Positions 10,993 through 22,804 are shown, counted from the first letter of the stretch. The stretch: 64,000 nt of DNA from Betaproteobacteria bacterium (GCA_016219425.1 JACRNB010000010.1:221582-285581), one strand, 5' to 3'. Program-made: numbers and translations. The notes: generated by a model from the letters alone, not told the origin.

Positions 10993-12848
10993 CCCCCGAA
11001 ACCTTCATCGCCCGCTGGCGCGACGCCGACGGCAGCGAACTCGCCAACGCCCAGAGCTTCACGCGGGAACTGTGCGAACTGCTGGACGTGCCCATCCCCG
11101 ACCCGGCGCGGGCCGACACGGCGGAAAACGCCTATGTGTTCGAGCGCCGCGTCACCTTCCGCCACGGCGACGGCAATACCAGCGAAGGCCGCATCGACTG
11201 CTACCGGCGCGGGGTGTTCGTGCTGGAGGCGAAAAAACTCAAACTGGGCGGCCATACCAAAGGCTTCGACGACGGCCTCCTGCGCGCCCGCGCCCAGGCC
11301 GAGGGCTACGCCCGCGCCCTGCCGGCGGAAGAGGGGCGCCCGCCCTTCCTCATCGTCGTGGACGTGGGCAACGTCATCGAGCTGTACGCCGAATTCAGCC
11401 GCAGCGGCGCCACCTACACCCCCTACCCGGACCCCCGCTCCCACCGCCTGCGCCTCGCCGACCTGGCGGACCCGGCGGTGCGGGAGCGCCTGCGCCAGGT
11501 CTGGCTCGACCCCGTAAGCCTGGACCCGGCCCGCATCTCCGCCCGCGTCACCCGCGACATCGCCACCCGGCTGGCGGACGTGGCCAAGAGCCTGGAGGCC
11601 GATGGCCACGCCGCCGAAACCGTGGCCGGCTTCCTCTCCCGCTGCCTGTTCTGCATGTTCGCGGAAGATGTGGGCCTGCTACCCCGGCGCGCCTTCTCCG
11701 ACCTGTTGGAAAGCCTTTTGCTCCCCTCCCCCGCCGGGGGAGGGGTTGGGGGTGAGGGAGCAACGGTTCCATACCCGCAACCGTCGCTCCCTCACCCCAG
11801 CCCTCTCCCAAAGGGAGAGGGGGCAGCCTCCCAGTTCGTCCCCCAGTTCGTCCCTCTCATCGGCGAACTCTGGCGCGCCATGGATACCGGCGCGTTCTCC
11901 GTCGCCCTGCGCGCCCAGCTCCCCCGCTTCAACGGCAAGTTGTTCAAGGACGCCACCGTCCTCCCCCTCCACGCCGGCCAGATTCAACGCCTGCTCCACG
12001 CCGCCCGCGCCGACTGGACTCTGGTGGAACCCGCCATTTTCGGCACCCTGCTGGAACGCGCCCTCGACCCCCTGGAGCGCCACGCCCTGGGCGCCCACTA
12101 CACCCCGCGCCCCTACGTCGAACGCCTGGTCCTGCCCACGGTGATCCAGCCCCTGCGCGCCGAATGGGCTGACGTGCAGGCTGCCGCCCTGGTGCTGGCG
12201 GGGGAAGGCAAACTCGACGCCGCCCGCGACGCCGTCAACGCCTGGCACCACCGCCTGTGCCAGGTGCGGGTGCTGGACCCGGCCTGCGGCTCCGGCAACT
12301 TCCTCTACGTCAGCCTGGAGCACATGAAACGGCTCGAAGGCGAAGTGCTGGGCTTTCTCGACCAACTGGGCCACGGCCAGGCGCGCCTGGAGACCGAAGG
12401 CCTCACGGTGGACCCGCACCAGTTCCTCGGCCTGGAACTCAACCCCCGCGCCGCCGCCATCGCCGAACTCGTACTCTGGATCGGCCACCTGCAATGGCAC
12501 TTCCGCACCCGGGGACAGGCCTTGCCGCCCAACCCCATCCTCAAAGACTTCCGCAACATCCAATGCCGCGACGCCGTGCTCGCCCATGACGGCTTCGACT
12601 ACGCCACCGACGCCCGCGGCGCGGTACAGAGCCGCTGGGATGGCCGCAGCTTCAAAAAGCACCCCGTCACCGGCGAAGACGTGCCGGACGAAGCCGCCCA
12701 GGTTCCGTTGGAGCGCTACCGCAACCCCCGCCCCGCCGCCTGGCCCGAAGCGGATTTCGTGGTGGGCAACCCGCCCTTCATCGGCGCCGGCCCCATGCGC
12801 GCCGCCCTGGGGGACGGCTACGTCGAAGCTCTGCGCGGGGCGTGGTAG
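10989..12848 (+). pseudogene. Type IIG restriction-methyltransferase, 5' part ending at in-frame TAG
   Basis: N-terminal 619 codons of an MmeI-like combined endonuclease/adenine methyltransferase. A PD-(D/E)xK-type nuclease site is visible as D70 with E80 and K82 (FVLEAKK). SAM-binding motif I (DPACGSGNF) lies near residue 431 and catalytic motif IV (GNPPF) near 594. Codon 620 is TAG, but the same frame continues with family-like sequence (DVPDSADFVMYWW) to 14897. A palindromic repeat is inserted in frame at 11719-11823. The start at 10989 overlaps the PIN stop. The stop could be a true inactivating mutation, a sequencing error or suppressed; calling it a pseudogene is inference. Confidence 0.8.
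11719..11823. repeat. GC-rich palindromic element, family A, copy 3 (inside restriction gene)
   Basis: Read in frame as [16 protein letters not shown] followed by a Pro-rich second arm (PSPLPKGEG). Restriction-enzyme family sequence flanks it on both sides. Confidence 0.85.
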
Positions 12849-12994
12849 GACGTGCCCGACTCCGCCGATTTCGTCATGTACTGGTGGCATCTCGCCGCGC
12901 AACAGGCCCGGGCCGGACGCCTGCGCCGCTTCGGCTTCATCACCACCAACTCCATCCGCCAGACCTTCAACCGGCGGGTGATCGAAGGGGCTTT

Positions 12995-13173
12995 GCTCCC
13001 CTCCCCCTCGCCTTTACCCCCCTTTTCCAAAGGGGGGCCAGGGGGGATTCCTACGGCCCTGCCCCCCTCCCCCGCCGGGGGAGGGGCTGGGGGTGAGGGA
13101 GCAACGTCCGCCAAGCACGATGCCGCTGCTCCCTCATCCGGCCCTGCGGGCCACCTTCCCCCGGAGGGGGAAG
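12995..13173. repeat. Composite repeat: family A plus family F (inside restriction gene), copy 4
   Basis: A partial family A arm is followed by a family F palindrome (CCCCCCTTTTCC / AAAGGGGGGCC), then a full family A element with the GGCCCTGCGGGCC hairpin. All of it is translated in frame, including [16 protein letters not shown] and PAGHLPPEGEG. It looks like repeats nested or adjoined at one site. Confidence 0.8.
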
Positions 13174-13496
13174 GGCGGATACACCTCGCTTACGCCATCC
13201 CCGACCACCCCTGGGTGGACAGCGCCGACGGTGCGGCGGTGCGCATCGCCATGACCGTGGGCGCGCCGGGGCCGGGCGAGGGGCTGCTGGCGCGGGTGAC
13301 GGCGGAACGGGAAGGCAAGGGCGAAGGCCTGGAAGTGGACCTGGACGAACGCCGGGGCGTGATCCATGCCGACCTCAGCGCCGGCGCCAACGTGGCGGCG
13401 GCGGTGGCGTTGCGGGGGAATGGAGGCGTCAGCTCGCCGGGATTCAAGCTCCACGGCGCGGGCTTCATCGTTACCCCCGAGCAGGCCGCCGCCCTG

Positions 13497-13610
13497 CTCC
13501 CCTCCCCCTCCGGGGGAGGGGCTGGGGGTGAGGGAGCAACGTTCGCCAAGCATGCCGCCGTTGCTCCCTCATCCGGCCCTTCGGGCCACCTTCCCCCGGA
13601 GGGGGAAGGG
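13497..13610. repeat. GC-rich palindromic element, family A, copy 5 (inside restriction gene)
   Basis: Reads [16 protein letters not shown], then PSSGPSGHLPPEGEG in frame. The arm with GGCCCTTCGGGCC matches that of copies 4 and 7. Confidence 0.85.
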
Positions 13611-14330
13611 TTGATTCGCCCCTACCGCAATGGGCGCGACCTGACGGACAAGCCGCGCGGGGTGAGGGTCATCGACGCCTGGGGGCTCAGCGAACCGGAC
13701 CTGCGCCAGCGTTACCCCGCCATCTGGCAATGGCTGTATGAGCGGGTGAAGCCGGAGCGGGACCACAACGCCCGCGCCAGCTACCGCGACAACTGGTGGT
13801 TGTTCGGTGAACCGCGCCGGGAACTGCGCGCCATGCTCGCCGGCCTCCCCCGCTACATCGCCACGGTGGAGACCGCCAAGCACCGGGCCTTCCAGTTCCT
13901 CGACGCCGCTATCGCCCCGGACAACATGCTGGTCTGCATCGCCGTGGACGACGCCTATGCCCTGGGCGTGCTCTCCTCCCGCATTCATGTCACCTGGGCG
14001 CTGGCGACGGGCGGCACCCTGGAGGATCGGCCTCGCTACAACAAAACCCGCTGCTTCGAAACCTTCCCCTTCCCCGACCCTGGTCCCGAGCAGGCCCAGC
14101 GCATCCGCGCCCTGGCGGAAGAACTCGACGCCCACCGGAAGCGCCAGCAGGCCGCCCACCCGGACCTCACCCTCACCGGCATGTACAACGTGCTGGAGGC
14201 CCTGCGGGCGGGCCGCGCCCTGACGGCCAAGGAAAAAATCCTCCACGAACAGGGTCTGGTCTCCCTGCTCAAGCAGATCCACGACGACCTGGACGCCGCC
14301 GTGCTGGCAGCCTACGGCTGGGATGACCTG

Positions 14331-14455
14331 CTCCCCTCCCCCTCCGGGGGAGGGGCTGGGGGGCGAGACGGGGGTTTCGCTGAGCATGCTCAGCGCCCGT
14401 CGAGCGGCCCCGGCATGCAGGCCGGGGCGCGCCCTGCAAGGGAGGGAGCAACGGT
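14331..14455. repeat. GC-rich palindromic element, family A, copy 6, degenerate (inside restriction gene)
   Basis: The left arm is intact ([12 protein letters not shown]). The right arm has been replaced or rearranged but still ends GGGAGGGAGCAACG. The frame is preserved. Confidence 0.75.
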
Positions 14456-14568
14456 AAGGGACGAGCAACTGCTGCACCGCCTCGCCGCTCTCAACACCCA
14501 ACGCGCCGCCGAAGAGGCCCAGGGCCATATCCGCTGGCTGCGTCCGGCGTTCCAGACCCCCGAGGCCC

Positions 14569-14673
14569 GTAGCCCGGATGCAGCGCAGCGGAATCCGGGG
14601 CTGTTGCTGGAAGAGGGGGAGGGCGAGGCCGCGGCCCTGGATTCCGGGGCTGTCGCCCCTGCATCCAGGCTAC
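14569..14673. repeat. Family B repeat (TAGCCCGGATGCAGCGCAGC) inside restriction gene
   Basis: GTAGCCCGGATGCAGCGCAG is matched by an inverted arm ending GCATCCAGGCTAC. It is related to the intergenic copies at 37726 and 43180, but here it is read as RSPDAAQRNPG within the ORF. Confidence 0.75.
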
Positions 14674-14906
14674 GCCCCGCCGACCGCCAGCCCTGGCCCG
14701 CCGCCCTGCCGGAACAGGTGGCCGCTGTGGCCGCCGTGCTGCGCGTCGCCCTGACCCCGCTGACGGAGTCGGACATCGCCGCCCGCTTCGCCGGCAAGGG
14801 GCCGTGGAAGAAGCGCTTGCCGCAACTGCTGGATACCCTCGTCGCCCTGGGCCGCGCCCGGCAGGCAGGGGAGGGCTTCGTGAGCGCCAATCAATAGAAA
14901 TAACTG

Positions 14907-14934
14907 TTGGCTATATAAATTGACTGAATAGAAT
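14907..14934 (+). promoter_or_regulatory. Candidate sigma70 promoter
   Basis: TTGGCT (14907-14912), a 16-base spacer and TAGAAT (14929-14934) in a locally AT-rich stretch, 128 bases upstream of the rhodanese gene. Matches to consensus are 4/6 and 5/6. Confidence 0.4.
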
Positions 14935-15061
14935 GAAATCAGACCTTCGATTCCTGAGCGCCATGACCTTGCCGATACCTCCGTTTTTCCCTCTCCTGGT
15001 TCGATGTCGGTGCTGCGCTTCTGTCCACAGCACCGCATGAATTGACCACCTGGAGACCGCC

Positions 15062-15448
15062 ATGAAACACCTGACCCCGAAAGAAACCGCTGATTTTCTG
15101 CATGCCAACCCCAACGCCGTGTTCATCGACTGCCGCTCGGAATGGGAATTCCTGTTCGTGGGCCACCCCATCGGTTCCATCCTGATTCCCTGGTACGAGG
15201 GTGAGAACTGGGATCTGAACCCGCGTTTTCTCGGCGAAGTGCGCATCGCCACCTCCCATAACCGCCCGGTGGTGCTGATCTGCCGTTCCGGTAACCGCTC
15301 GCGCGAGGCGGGGGAGTTCCTGGATCAGCATGGCTTCCCGGAGGTCTACAACGTGCTGTTTGGGTTTGAGGGGGAGCTGGATGAAAATCATCGGCGCTCC
15401 ACCCAGAACGGCTGGCGTTTCGATGGATTGCCCTGGGAACAATGCTGA
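15062..15448 (+). CDS. Rhodanese-like sulfurtransferase
   Basis: 128-residue single rhodanese domain. The active-site loop CRSGNRS has its catalytic Cys at about residue 74, and the N-terminal FIDCRSEWEF strand is typical. It lacks a signal peptide, so it is probably cytoplasmic. GGAGACC precedes the ATG. The following two genes are codirectional and close (28-base gap), suggesting a small operon. The sulfur acceptor is unknown. Confidence 0.88.
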   Translation: MKHLTPKETADFLHANPNAVFIDCRSEWEFLFVGHPIGSILIPWYEGENWDLNPRFLGEVRIATSHNRPVVLICRSGNRSREAGEFLDQHGFPEVYNVLFGFEGELDENHRRSTQNGWRFDGLPWEQC

Positions 15449-15476
15449 TTGAGCGCAGGTTGAACGGAGGATGGTC

Positions 15477-15800
15477 ATGAACATGCACAGGCTGGTCGCG
15501 CTGGCGGCCCTGTTGGGCGGAGGGGCCGAGGCGGCTTCGCTGGAAAAGTATTCCGAACCCGCCGCCCCCCTCCAGGCGTTTCCGGCGCAAAACATGCCGG
15601 CGCCGCCGCGACCGATGTTGACGCCCTTGAGCGTGCGTCAGCAGCAGGCCCTGGCGACGCTGCGCAAGCTGTCCCCCCCGGAACGCAGAAAATGGCTGGA
15701 GTCGTTTGCCAGCCGCGAGAGGGAGGCGGTCAGCCGGAAGAACTACGAGGCGGCGCGCTATTACCGTGACATCCTGACCGAAGCGCAGAGGGGGCAATGA
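15477..15800 (+). CDS. Small secreted protein of unknown function
   Basis: About 107 residues. A short signal-like N-terminus (MNMHRLVALAALLGGGAEAAS) is followed by a Pro-rich stretch (AAPLQAFPAQNMPAPPRP) and a charged helical C-terminus (LRKLSPPERRKWLESFASRE). The start at 15477 is preferred to the ATG at 15471 because GGAGG ends directly before 15471, while the 15477 ATG has a 6-base spacer. The stop overlaps the next gene start (ATGA). No family recognised. Confidence 0.6.
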   Translation: MNMHRLVALAALLGGGAEAASLEKYSEPAAPLQAFPAQNMPAPPRPMLTPLSVRQQQALATLRKLSPPERRKWLESFASREREAVSRKNYEAARYYRDILTEAQRGQ

Positions 15801-16258
15801 TGCGTATCCTGTTTTTTCTGGTTTGCGTCCTGTTTTCCAACGCCTGGGCGCAGGAGGCTGCGCCCCAGCCTTCGCCCGCGCAGGGCCCGGATATCGCTGA
15901 TTTCTACTACCAGCCCGTTCCCGCCCCCGCTCCCGTTGCGGTGGAGCAGGTCGCTCCGCGCCCCGTTCAGGAGCAGCGCATCAGCAATGAGTTCTGGTAT
16001 GTGCTCATGCTGGGCGGGCTGAGTCTGGCCTCGTTGACCGTGGTGCTGTATTTCCTGCGTTCCAGGAACACCGCGGCGCGGGAGATGGTGAGCGCCGCCG
16101 GGCTGATTCTGATCACCTTCGGCACCATCATTCTGGTGCTGGTGGTGGACACCTCGGAACAACTGACGGCAGCCACTGGCATCCTCGGGGCCATTGCCGG
16201 GTATCTGTTCCGGTCGGCTCAGGAAGAGGCCCCGCCCGCCGCCCCTCCGGCGGATTGA
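15797..16258 (+). CDS. Membrane protein with signal peptide, unknown function
   Basis: 153 residues. The signal peptide ends near AWAQ, followed by a Pro/Ala/Val-rich periplasmic linker (PVPAPAPVAVEQVAPRPVQ). Two membrane helices follow (FWYVLMLGGLSLASLTVVLYFL and LILITFGTIILVLVV), then GILGAIAGYLFRS and a Pro/Ala tail. Overlapped by the preceding gene stop. The two-helix, GYLFRS-type tail is seen in several uncharacterised bacterial membrane proteins; no function is assigned. Confidence 0.6.
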   Translation: MMRILFFLVCVLFSNAWAQEAAPQPSPAQGPDIADFYYQPVPAPAPVAVEQVAPRPVQEQRISNEFWYVLMLGGLSLASLTVVLYFLRSRNTAAREMVSAAGLILITFGTIILVLVVDTSEQLTAATGILGAIAGYLFRSAQEEAPPAAPPAD

Positions 16259-16705
16259 TCAGCCCTTGCCGGTGCTGCCGAAGCCGCCTTCGCCGCGGTG
16301 GCTGGCGTCGAACTCGTCCACCAGGTTGAACTGCGCCTGCACCACCGGGACGATGACCATCTGCGCGATGCGCTCGAATGGCTGCACGGTGAAGGGTTCG
16401 GCGCCCCGGTTCCATAGCGAGACCATGAGCTGGCCCTGGTAGTCGGAGTCGATCAGGCCGACCAGGTTGCCCAGCACCACCCCATGCTTATGCCCCAGGC
16501 CGGAACGCGGCAGGATCATGGCGGCGTAGCCGGGGTCGGCCAGGTGCATGGCCATGCCGGTGGGGATCAACTTCGTTTCCCCCGGATTCAGGGTGAGGGC
16601 GGCTTCCAGGCAGGCGCGCAGGTCGAGTCCGGCGCTGCCGGGGGTGGCGTAATGGGGGAGCGGGTCTTTGACGCGGGGGTCGAGGATCTTGAGGTCGATG
16701 TGCAT
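16259..16705 (-). CDS. dut: dUTP diphosphatase
   Basis: Hydrolyses dUTP to dUMP and PPi, limiting uracil incorporation and feeding dTMP synthesis. 148 residues, usual for the trimeric family. Conserved motifs: GSAGLDLRA (motif 1), [10 protein letters not shown] (motif 2), [11 protein letters not shown] (motif 3, catalytic Asp), RIAQMV (motif 4) and the C-terminal GEGGFGSTG (motif 5). Its stop abuts the convergent gene stop at 16258. It lies downstream of coaBC on the same strand, the common proteobacterial order, separated by a REP pair. Confidence 0.97.
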   Translation of the reverse strand: MHIDLKILDPRVKDPLPHYATPGSAGLDLRACLEAALTLNPGETKLIPTGMAMHLADPGYAAMILPRSGLGHKHGVVLGNLVGLIDSDYQGQLMVSLWNRGAEPFTVQPFERIAQMVIVPVVQAQFNLVDEFDASHRGEGGFGSTGKG

Positions 16706-16735
16706 GACGGTTTCGTGGTCAACAAGGATGGGGTT

Positions 16736-16813
16736 GTAGGAGCCCGGCTGCGCCGGGCGATGCGAGGGTGGCCGGGGTGAGCGGCAGATCGCCCGGCGTA
16801 GCCGGGCTCCTAC
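16736..16813. repeat. REP-type inverted pair, family C
   Basis: GTAGGAGCCCGGCTGCGCCG facing its complement, lying between coaBC and dut. Confidence 0.85.
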
Positions 16814-16829
16814 GGGCGGGCGGGGAGCG

Positions 16830-18017
16830 TCAAGGGTAACTCTCGTTGTACAGCCGCGCGACGTGTGCGATCAGGCGGCGCGCCTGGGTGAGCTTGTCGG
16901 CCTTGTCCAGTACATGCCGCCCGGCGTCGTCGAGCAGGATCAACTGCACTTCGTCTCGGCCCACCGCCTGTTTCACGTCGTTGGCGACGATCAACGGCAG
17001 GTGCTTGCGGCGGCGTTTCAGCTCGGCGTATTCCTCGATGTTCTCGCTCTCGGCGGCGAAGCCGACGCAGAAGGGCGGCTCGGCGCGGCTGCTGATGTTG
17101 GCGAGGATGTCCGGGTTGGGCGCGAGTTCCAGGGTGAGGATGTGGGCGTCCTTCTTGATCTTCTGTTCGGAGGGGTTGAGCACGTAGTAGTCGGCCACGG
17201 CGGCTACGGCGATGAAGATGTGGGCGTTCCGCACCACCGATTCCACCGCGCCCAGCATCTCCTTGCTGCTGATGACGGGGATGGTGCGGGCTTCGCGCGG
17301 CGGGGTCAGGCTGGTGGGGCCGCTGACCAGGGTGACTTCCGCCCCGGCTTCCACGGCGGCGCGCGCCACGGCGTAGCCCATCTTGCCGGAACTCAGGTTG
17401 GTGATGCCGCGCACCGCGTCGATGGTCTCGAAGGTGGGGCCGGCGGTGATGACCACCTTGAGACCCTTGAGCCGCTTGGGCTGGAACCAGGCGGCGACGG
17501 CGGCCTGGAGGTCTTCCGGCTCCAGCATGCGCCCCGGCCCGACCTCGCCGCAGGCCTGCTCGCCGTGGTCCGGGCCGAGCAGTTCGACATCGTCTTCGAG
17601 CAGCTGGCGCACGTTGCGCTGGGTGGCGGGGGCCTCCCACATCTGCCGGTTCATCGCCGGCGCGGCGAGCAGGGGGCAGTCGCGCGCGAGGCAGAGGGTG
17701 GAGAGCAGGTCGTCGGCGCGGCCTTGCGCCAGCTTGGCAAGAAAGTCGGCGCTGGCGGGGGCGACCAGGATGGCGTCGGCGTTGCGCGAGAGGTCGATGT
17801 GGGCCATGCCGTTGTCCACGCGCGCGTCCCACAGGTCGGTGAACACGGGTTGGCCGGTGAGGGCCTGGAAGGTGGCCGGGCCGATGAAGTGGCGCGCGGC
17901 CTCGGTCATCACCACGCGCACCTCGAAGCCGTCCTTGGTCAGCAATCGGGCCAGTTCCGCCGCCTTGTAGGCGGCGACGCCGCCGGTCACGCCGAGGAGG
18001 ATGCGTTTGCCTTGCAT
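16830..18017 (-). CDS. coaBC: Phosphopantothenoylcysteine decarboxylase / phosphopantothenate-cysteine ligase
   Basis: Two consecutive steps of coenzyme A synthesis. 395 residues. The N-terminal flavoprotein decarboxylase begins [16 protein letters not shown], has the catalytic-His region [13 protein letters not shown], the PAMNRQMW motif and the redox Cys segment [13 protein letters not shown]. The C-terminal CoaB ligase starts near [15 protein letters not shown] and contains VSGPTSL and the synthetase loop region (SEQKIKKD). Full length and intact. The order coaBC-dut is conserved in many proteobacteria. Confidence 0.97.
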   Translation of the reverse strand: MQGKRILLGVTGGVAAYKAAELARLLTKDGFEVRVVMTEAARHFIGPATFQALTGQPVFTDLWDARVDNGMAHIDLSRNADAILVAPASADFLAKLAQGRADDLLSTLCLARDCPLLAAPAMNRQMWEAPATQRNVRQLLEDDVELLGPDHGEQACGEVGPGRMLEPEDLQAAVAAWFQPKRLKGLKVVITAGPTFETIDAVRGITNLSSGKMGYAVARAAVEAGAEVTLVSGPTSLTPPREARTIPVISSKEMLGAVESVVRNAHIFIAVAAVADYYVLNPSEQKIKKDAHILTLELAPNPDILANISSRAEPPFCVGFAAESENIEEYAELKRRRKHLPLIVANDVKQAVGRDEVQLILLDDAGRHVLDKADKLTQARRLIAHVARLYNESYP

Positions 18018-18088
18018 GGGCGCGCCTCATTCATGTAACGAACCGGGCGCATTGTATGCGGGGCAAGGGGCGGTGAAATGTCCGTCCG

Positions 18089-18132
18089 CTTCACAGAGTT
18101 GTCATATTCGCCGAATTGGCGCGACCTATAAT
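18089..18132 (+). promoter_or_regulatory. Candidate phoU promoter with weak Pho-box-like repeats
   Basis: A perfect TATAAT at 18127-18132 has no good -35. Upstream lie CTTCACA (18089-18095) and TTGTCAT (18099-18105); the latter matches 6 of 7 of the CTGTCAT half-site bound by PhoB. Spacing is not ideal, so PhoB control is a suggestion only. Confidence 0.3.
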
Positions 18133-18169
18133 CCCGCGTCAGCCCGAGTCCCGGCAGGAGACGAAATAA

Positions 18170-18871
18170 ATGCCCAGTGAACATATCTACAAGCAGTTTG
18201 ACGCCGATCTGGAGGCCGTGCGCGCCCGCGTACTGGAGATGGGCGGTCTGGTGGAGGAGCAGGTCAACAAGGCGATAGAGGCCTTGATCAGCGGCGACTC
18301 GGAGTTGGCCGAAGAAGTGGTGGCCAGGGATACGCAGGTGAATTCCATGGAGGTGGCGGCGGACGAGGCATGCACCCACATCATCGCCCTGCGCCAGCCC
18401 ACCGCGGGCGATCTGCGCATGATCCTGACCATCATCAAGACCATCACTGACCTGGAACGCATCGGCGACGAGGCTTCCAAGATCGCCCGCTTTGCCATCA
18501 AGAGCAACGAAGCGGACCGCGTCATGGTGCCCCGCTTCAACGAGATCAAATACATGGCGGAGCTGACCACCAAGATGCTGCGCGAATCCCTGGACGCCTT
18601 TGCGCGTCTGGACGTCTCCGGCGCCGGCGCGGTGGCGCGCCAGGACATCGAGGTGGACGATGAATTCCACCGCATCACGCGCCACCTCATCACCTTCATG
18701 ATGGAAGACCCGCGCACCATCTCCACCTTCATCGACCTGCTGTTTGTGGTGAAGGCCATCGAGCGCATCGGCGACCACGCCAAGAACATGTCCGAATATG
18801 TGGTGTTCATGGTCAAGGGCAAGGACGTGCGCCACACCACCATCGAGCAGTTGGAGCAGGAAATTCAGTAG
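18170..18871 (+). CDS. phoU: Phosphate signalling regulator PhoU
   Basis: 233 residues made of two three-helix PhoU repeats. The metal-binding signatures are visible as TDLERIGDEASKIA in the first repeat and KAIERIGDHAKNMSEYVVF in the second. It negatively regulates PhoR/PhoB signalling and Pst phosphate transport. It stands alone here, without pst or phoB genes, and is followed by a strong terminator. CAGGAG lies 13 bases before the ATG. Confidence 0.95.
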   Translation: MPSEHIYKQFDADLEAVRARVLEMGGLVEEQVNKAIEALISGDSELAEEVVARDTQVNSMEVAADEACTHIIALRQPTAGDLRMILTIIKTITDLERIGDEASKIARFAIKSNEADRVMVPRFNEIKYMAELTTKMLRESLDAFARLDVSGAGAVARQDIEVDDEFHRITRHLITFMMEDPRTISTFIDLLFVVKAIERIGDHAKNMSEYVVFMVKGKDVRHTTIEQLEQEIQ

Positions 18872-18887
18872 GGCGACCTGCGTCAGC

Positions 18888-18920
18888 AAAAAAGGGCCGG
18901 AGCGATCCGGCCCTTTTTTC
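18888..18920 (+). terminator. Rho-independent terminator of phoU
   Basis: GGGCCGGA-gcga-TCCGGCCC stem followed by TTTTTTC, 17 bases after the stop. The A-run on the left could also serve the minus strand. Confidence 0.85.
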
Positions 18921-18950
18921 GTTCAGCCTGGAAACCGTTGTCGAAACGCG

Positions 18951-19010
18951 TGTAGGTGCGAATTCATTCGCACAATCAATGACTTTTGTGCGAATGAATT
19001 CGCACCTACA
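18951..19010. repeat. AT-richer inverted repeat, family E
   Basis: TGTAGGTGCGAATTCATTCG and its near-perfect complement are separated by about 18 bases. Composition differs from the GC-rich repeats in the window, which suggests a separate origin. Confidence 0.8.
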
Positions 19011-19079
19011 GATAACTCGTAACGCATTGAATCGTCATGAATTTATCCGTCAACTGCGTTTTCTTGGTTCAGTGCTTCC

Positions 19080-20315
19080 TTAAGCGCCCAGCCAGCGTTT
19101 GGGGTCGATGCCCCAGGCTTCGAATTCCTCGTGCCCGACCACCCGGTCGGTGCAGCCGTGGCGGGACAGGTCCAGGTCTTCCGGCGGCAGGTAGCGGCGA
19201 TGCTCGGCGTGGTAGATCACCTTCACCACGGGTTGCAGCGAGTTGGCCTCGTGCTGTTCCATGACCAGCGCCAGACGCCCGCTTTCCAGCCGTACCAGGG
19301 TGCCGGTGGGGTAGATGCCGACGCTGCGGATGAAGGACTTCACCAGGGCCGGGTCGAAGTGGAAACCGCTCCATTCCAGCAGGCGGCCCAGCGCGGCGGT
19401 GGGGGACATGCCTTTGTGATAGACGCGGTCGGAGGTGAGGGCGTCATAGACATCGACGATGGCCCCCATGCGCCCGTACAGGGAGATGCCTTCGCCCTTG
19501 AGTTTGTTGGGGTAGCCGGAGCCGTCGTGGCGCTCGTGGTGCTGGCCGGCGACATCCAGCGCCACCTGGCTGATGCCGGGCGTGTTTTGCAGGATGACGA
19601 TGCTCTGCACCACATGCGACTTCATCTTGGCGAACTCGGCCTCGGTGAGCTTGGCGGGTTTGTTGAGGATGTCGTCCGGCACCTTGGCCTTGCCCACGTC
19701 GTGCAGCAGCCCGCCCAGGGCAATCTCCTTGATCAGCGCCCGTTCCAGCTTGAGGGAACGGGCAAAGGACACCAGCAGGGCGCAGACCGAGACCGAGTGC
19801 TGGAAGGTGTAGTTGTCGTGGTCTTTGAGGCGGCCCAGCGGCAGCAGGGCGTCCTGGTTGCGGAAGATGGAATCGACCATGTTTTCCACCATGGGCTCCA
19901 CCTGTTCCAGTTCGATCTGCTTGCCCAGGCGTACATCGTTGAGCATGCCCTTGACCACCTGGTTGGCCTCGGTGTGGAGCTTGCGGGCGCGTTCGATTTC
20001 CTGACGCAGTTCGACCCGGCGCGGCTCCTCCTCCGGGGTCTGGACGATGGCCACCATGTCCGCCTCGATGGAACGCGCCACCTCTTCCTGGGTGGGCGCA
20101 TCGTCTCCGGCTACGTCCAGCCCCTTGCGGGTGTCGATGTAGACCTCGCGCATCCCGAGGGATCGAATCTCCGCCAGCCGCTTGTCGTCCGTGATCTCGA
20201 AGCGGTTGGTGGTGAAGGGGTGGTCCATCCAGGAGCAGTTGATGTCATGGATGTACATGCCGACGCGCAGGGCTTCGAGCGGAACCTTCTTGATCTGCTG
20301 GGCGATGTTGGACAT
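19080..20315 (-). CDS. HD-GYP domain cyclic-di-GMP phosphodiesterase
   Basis: 411 residues from the ATG at 20315 (MSNIAQQIKKVPL). The N-terminal DUF3391-type region (LEALRVGMYIHDINCSW) is followed by an HD-GYP domain with HSVSVCALL, LLHDVGKAKVP and HHERHDGSGYP, plus the downstream DVYDALTSDR motif. HD-GYP enzymes degrade c-di-GMP to pGpG or GMP. An upstream ATG at 20363 would add 16 residues, but DUF3391 proteins usually begin at the chosen site. Soluble, no receiver domain. It lies just downstream of tex on the same strand; co-transcription is possible. Confidence 0.9.
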   Translation of the reverse strand: MSNIAQQIKKVPLEALRVGMYIHDINCSWMDHPFTTNRFEITDDKRLAEIRSLGMREVYIDTRKGLDVAGDDAPTQEEVARSIEADMVAIVQTPEEEPRRVELRQEIERARKLHTEANQVVKGMLNDVRLGKQIELEQVEPMVENMVDSIFRNQDALLPLGRLKDHDNYTFQHSVSVCALLVSFARSLKLERALIKEIALGGLLHDVGKAKVPDDILNKPAKLTEAEFAKMKSHVVQSIVILQNTPGISQVALDVAGQHHERHDGSGYPNKLKGEGISLYGRMGAIVDVYDALTSDRVYHKGMSPTAALGRLLEWSGFHFDPALVKSFIRSVGIYPTGTLVRLESGRLALVMEQHEANSLQPVVKVIYHAEHRRYLPPEDLDLSRHGCTDRVVGHEEFEAWGIDPKRWLGA

Positions 20316-20398
20316 GACGGCGTGTGCGAACCGGATGTCCCGCTTATCGGCATGCCCGGTCAAATCTGTAGATTTCGTAGCGCAGGCGCCTGCGCCAC

Positions 20399-22804
<2,406 letters not shown>

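Larger units (their letters stand above)
12849..14897 (+). pseudogene. Type IIG restriction-methyltransferase, 3' part after the amber codon
   Basis: Same frame as the 5' part, open from 12849 to 14897. It begins with the methyltransferase region immediately after motif IV (SADFVMYWW, FITTNSIRQTFNRRV), then the target-recognition region and a C-terminal helical part (DLTLTGMYNVLEALRAGRALTAKEK). Four interspersed repeats are embedded in frame (12995-13173, 13497-13610, 14331-14455 and a different family at 14569-14673). A GTG at 12852 could start a separate polypeptide, but it has no evident ribosome-binding site. On its own this half lacks the nuclease and the SAM-binding motif I, so it would not be a complete enzyme. 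Confidence 0.75.

Noticed and set aside
13010..13050. Terminator-like CCCCCC/GGGGGG hairpin
   Set aside because: It is the family F repeat inside an open coding frame, without a T-run.
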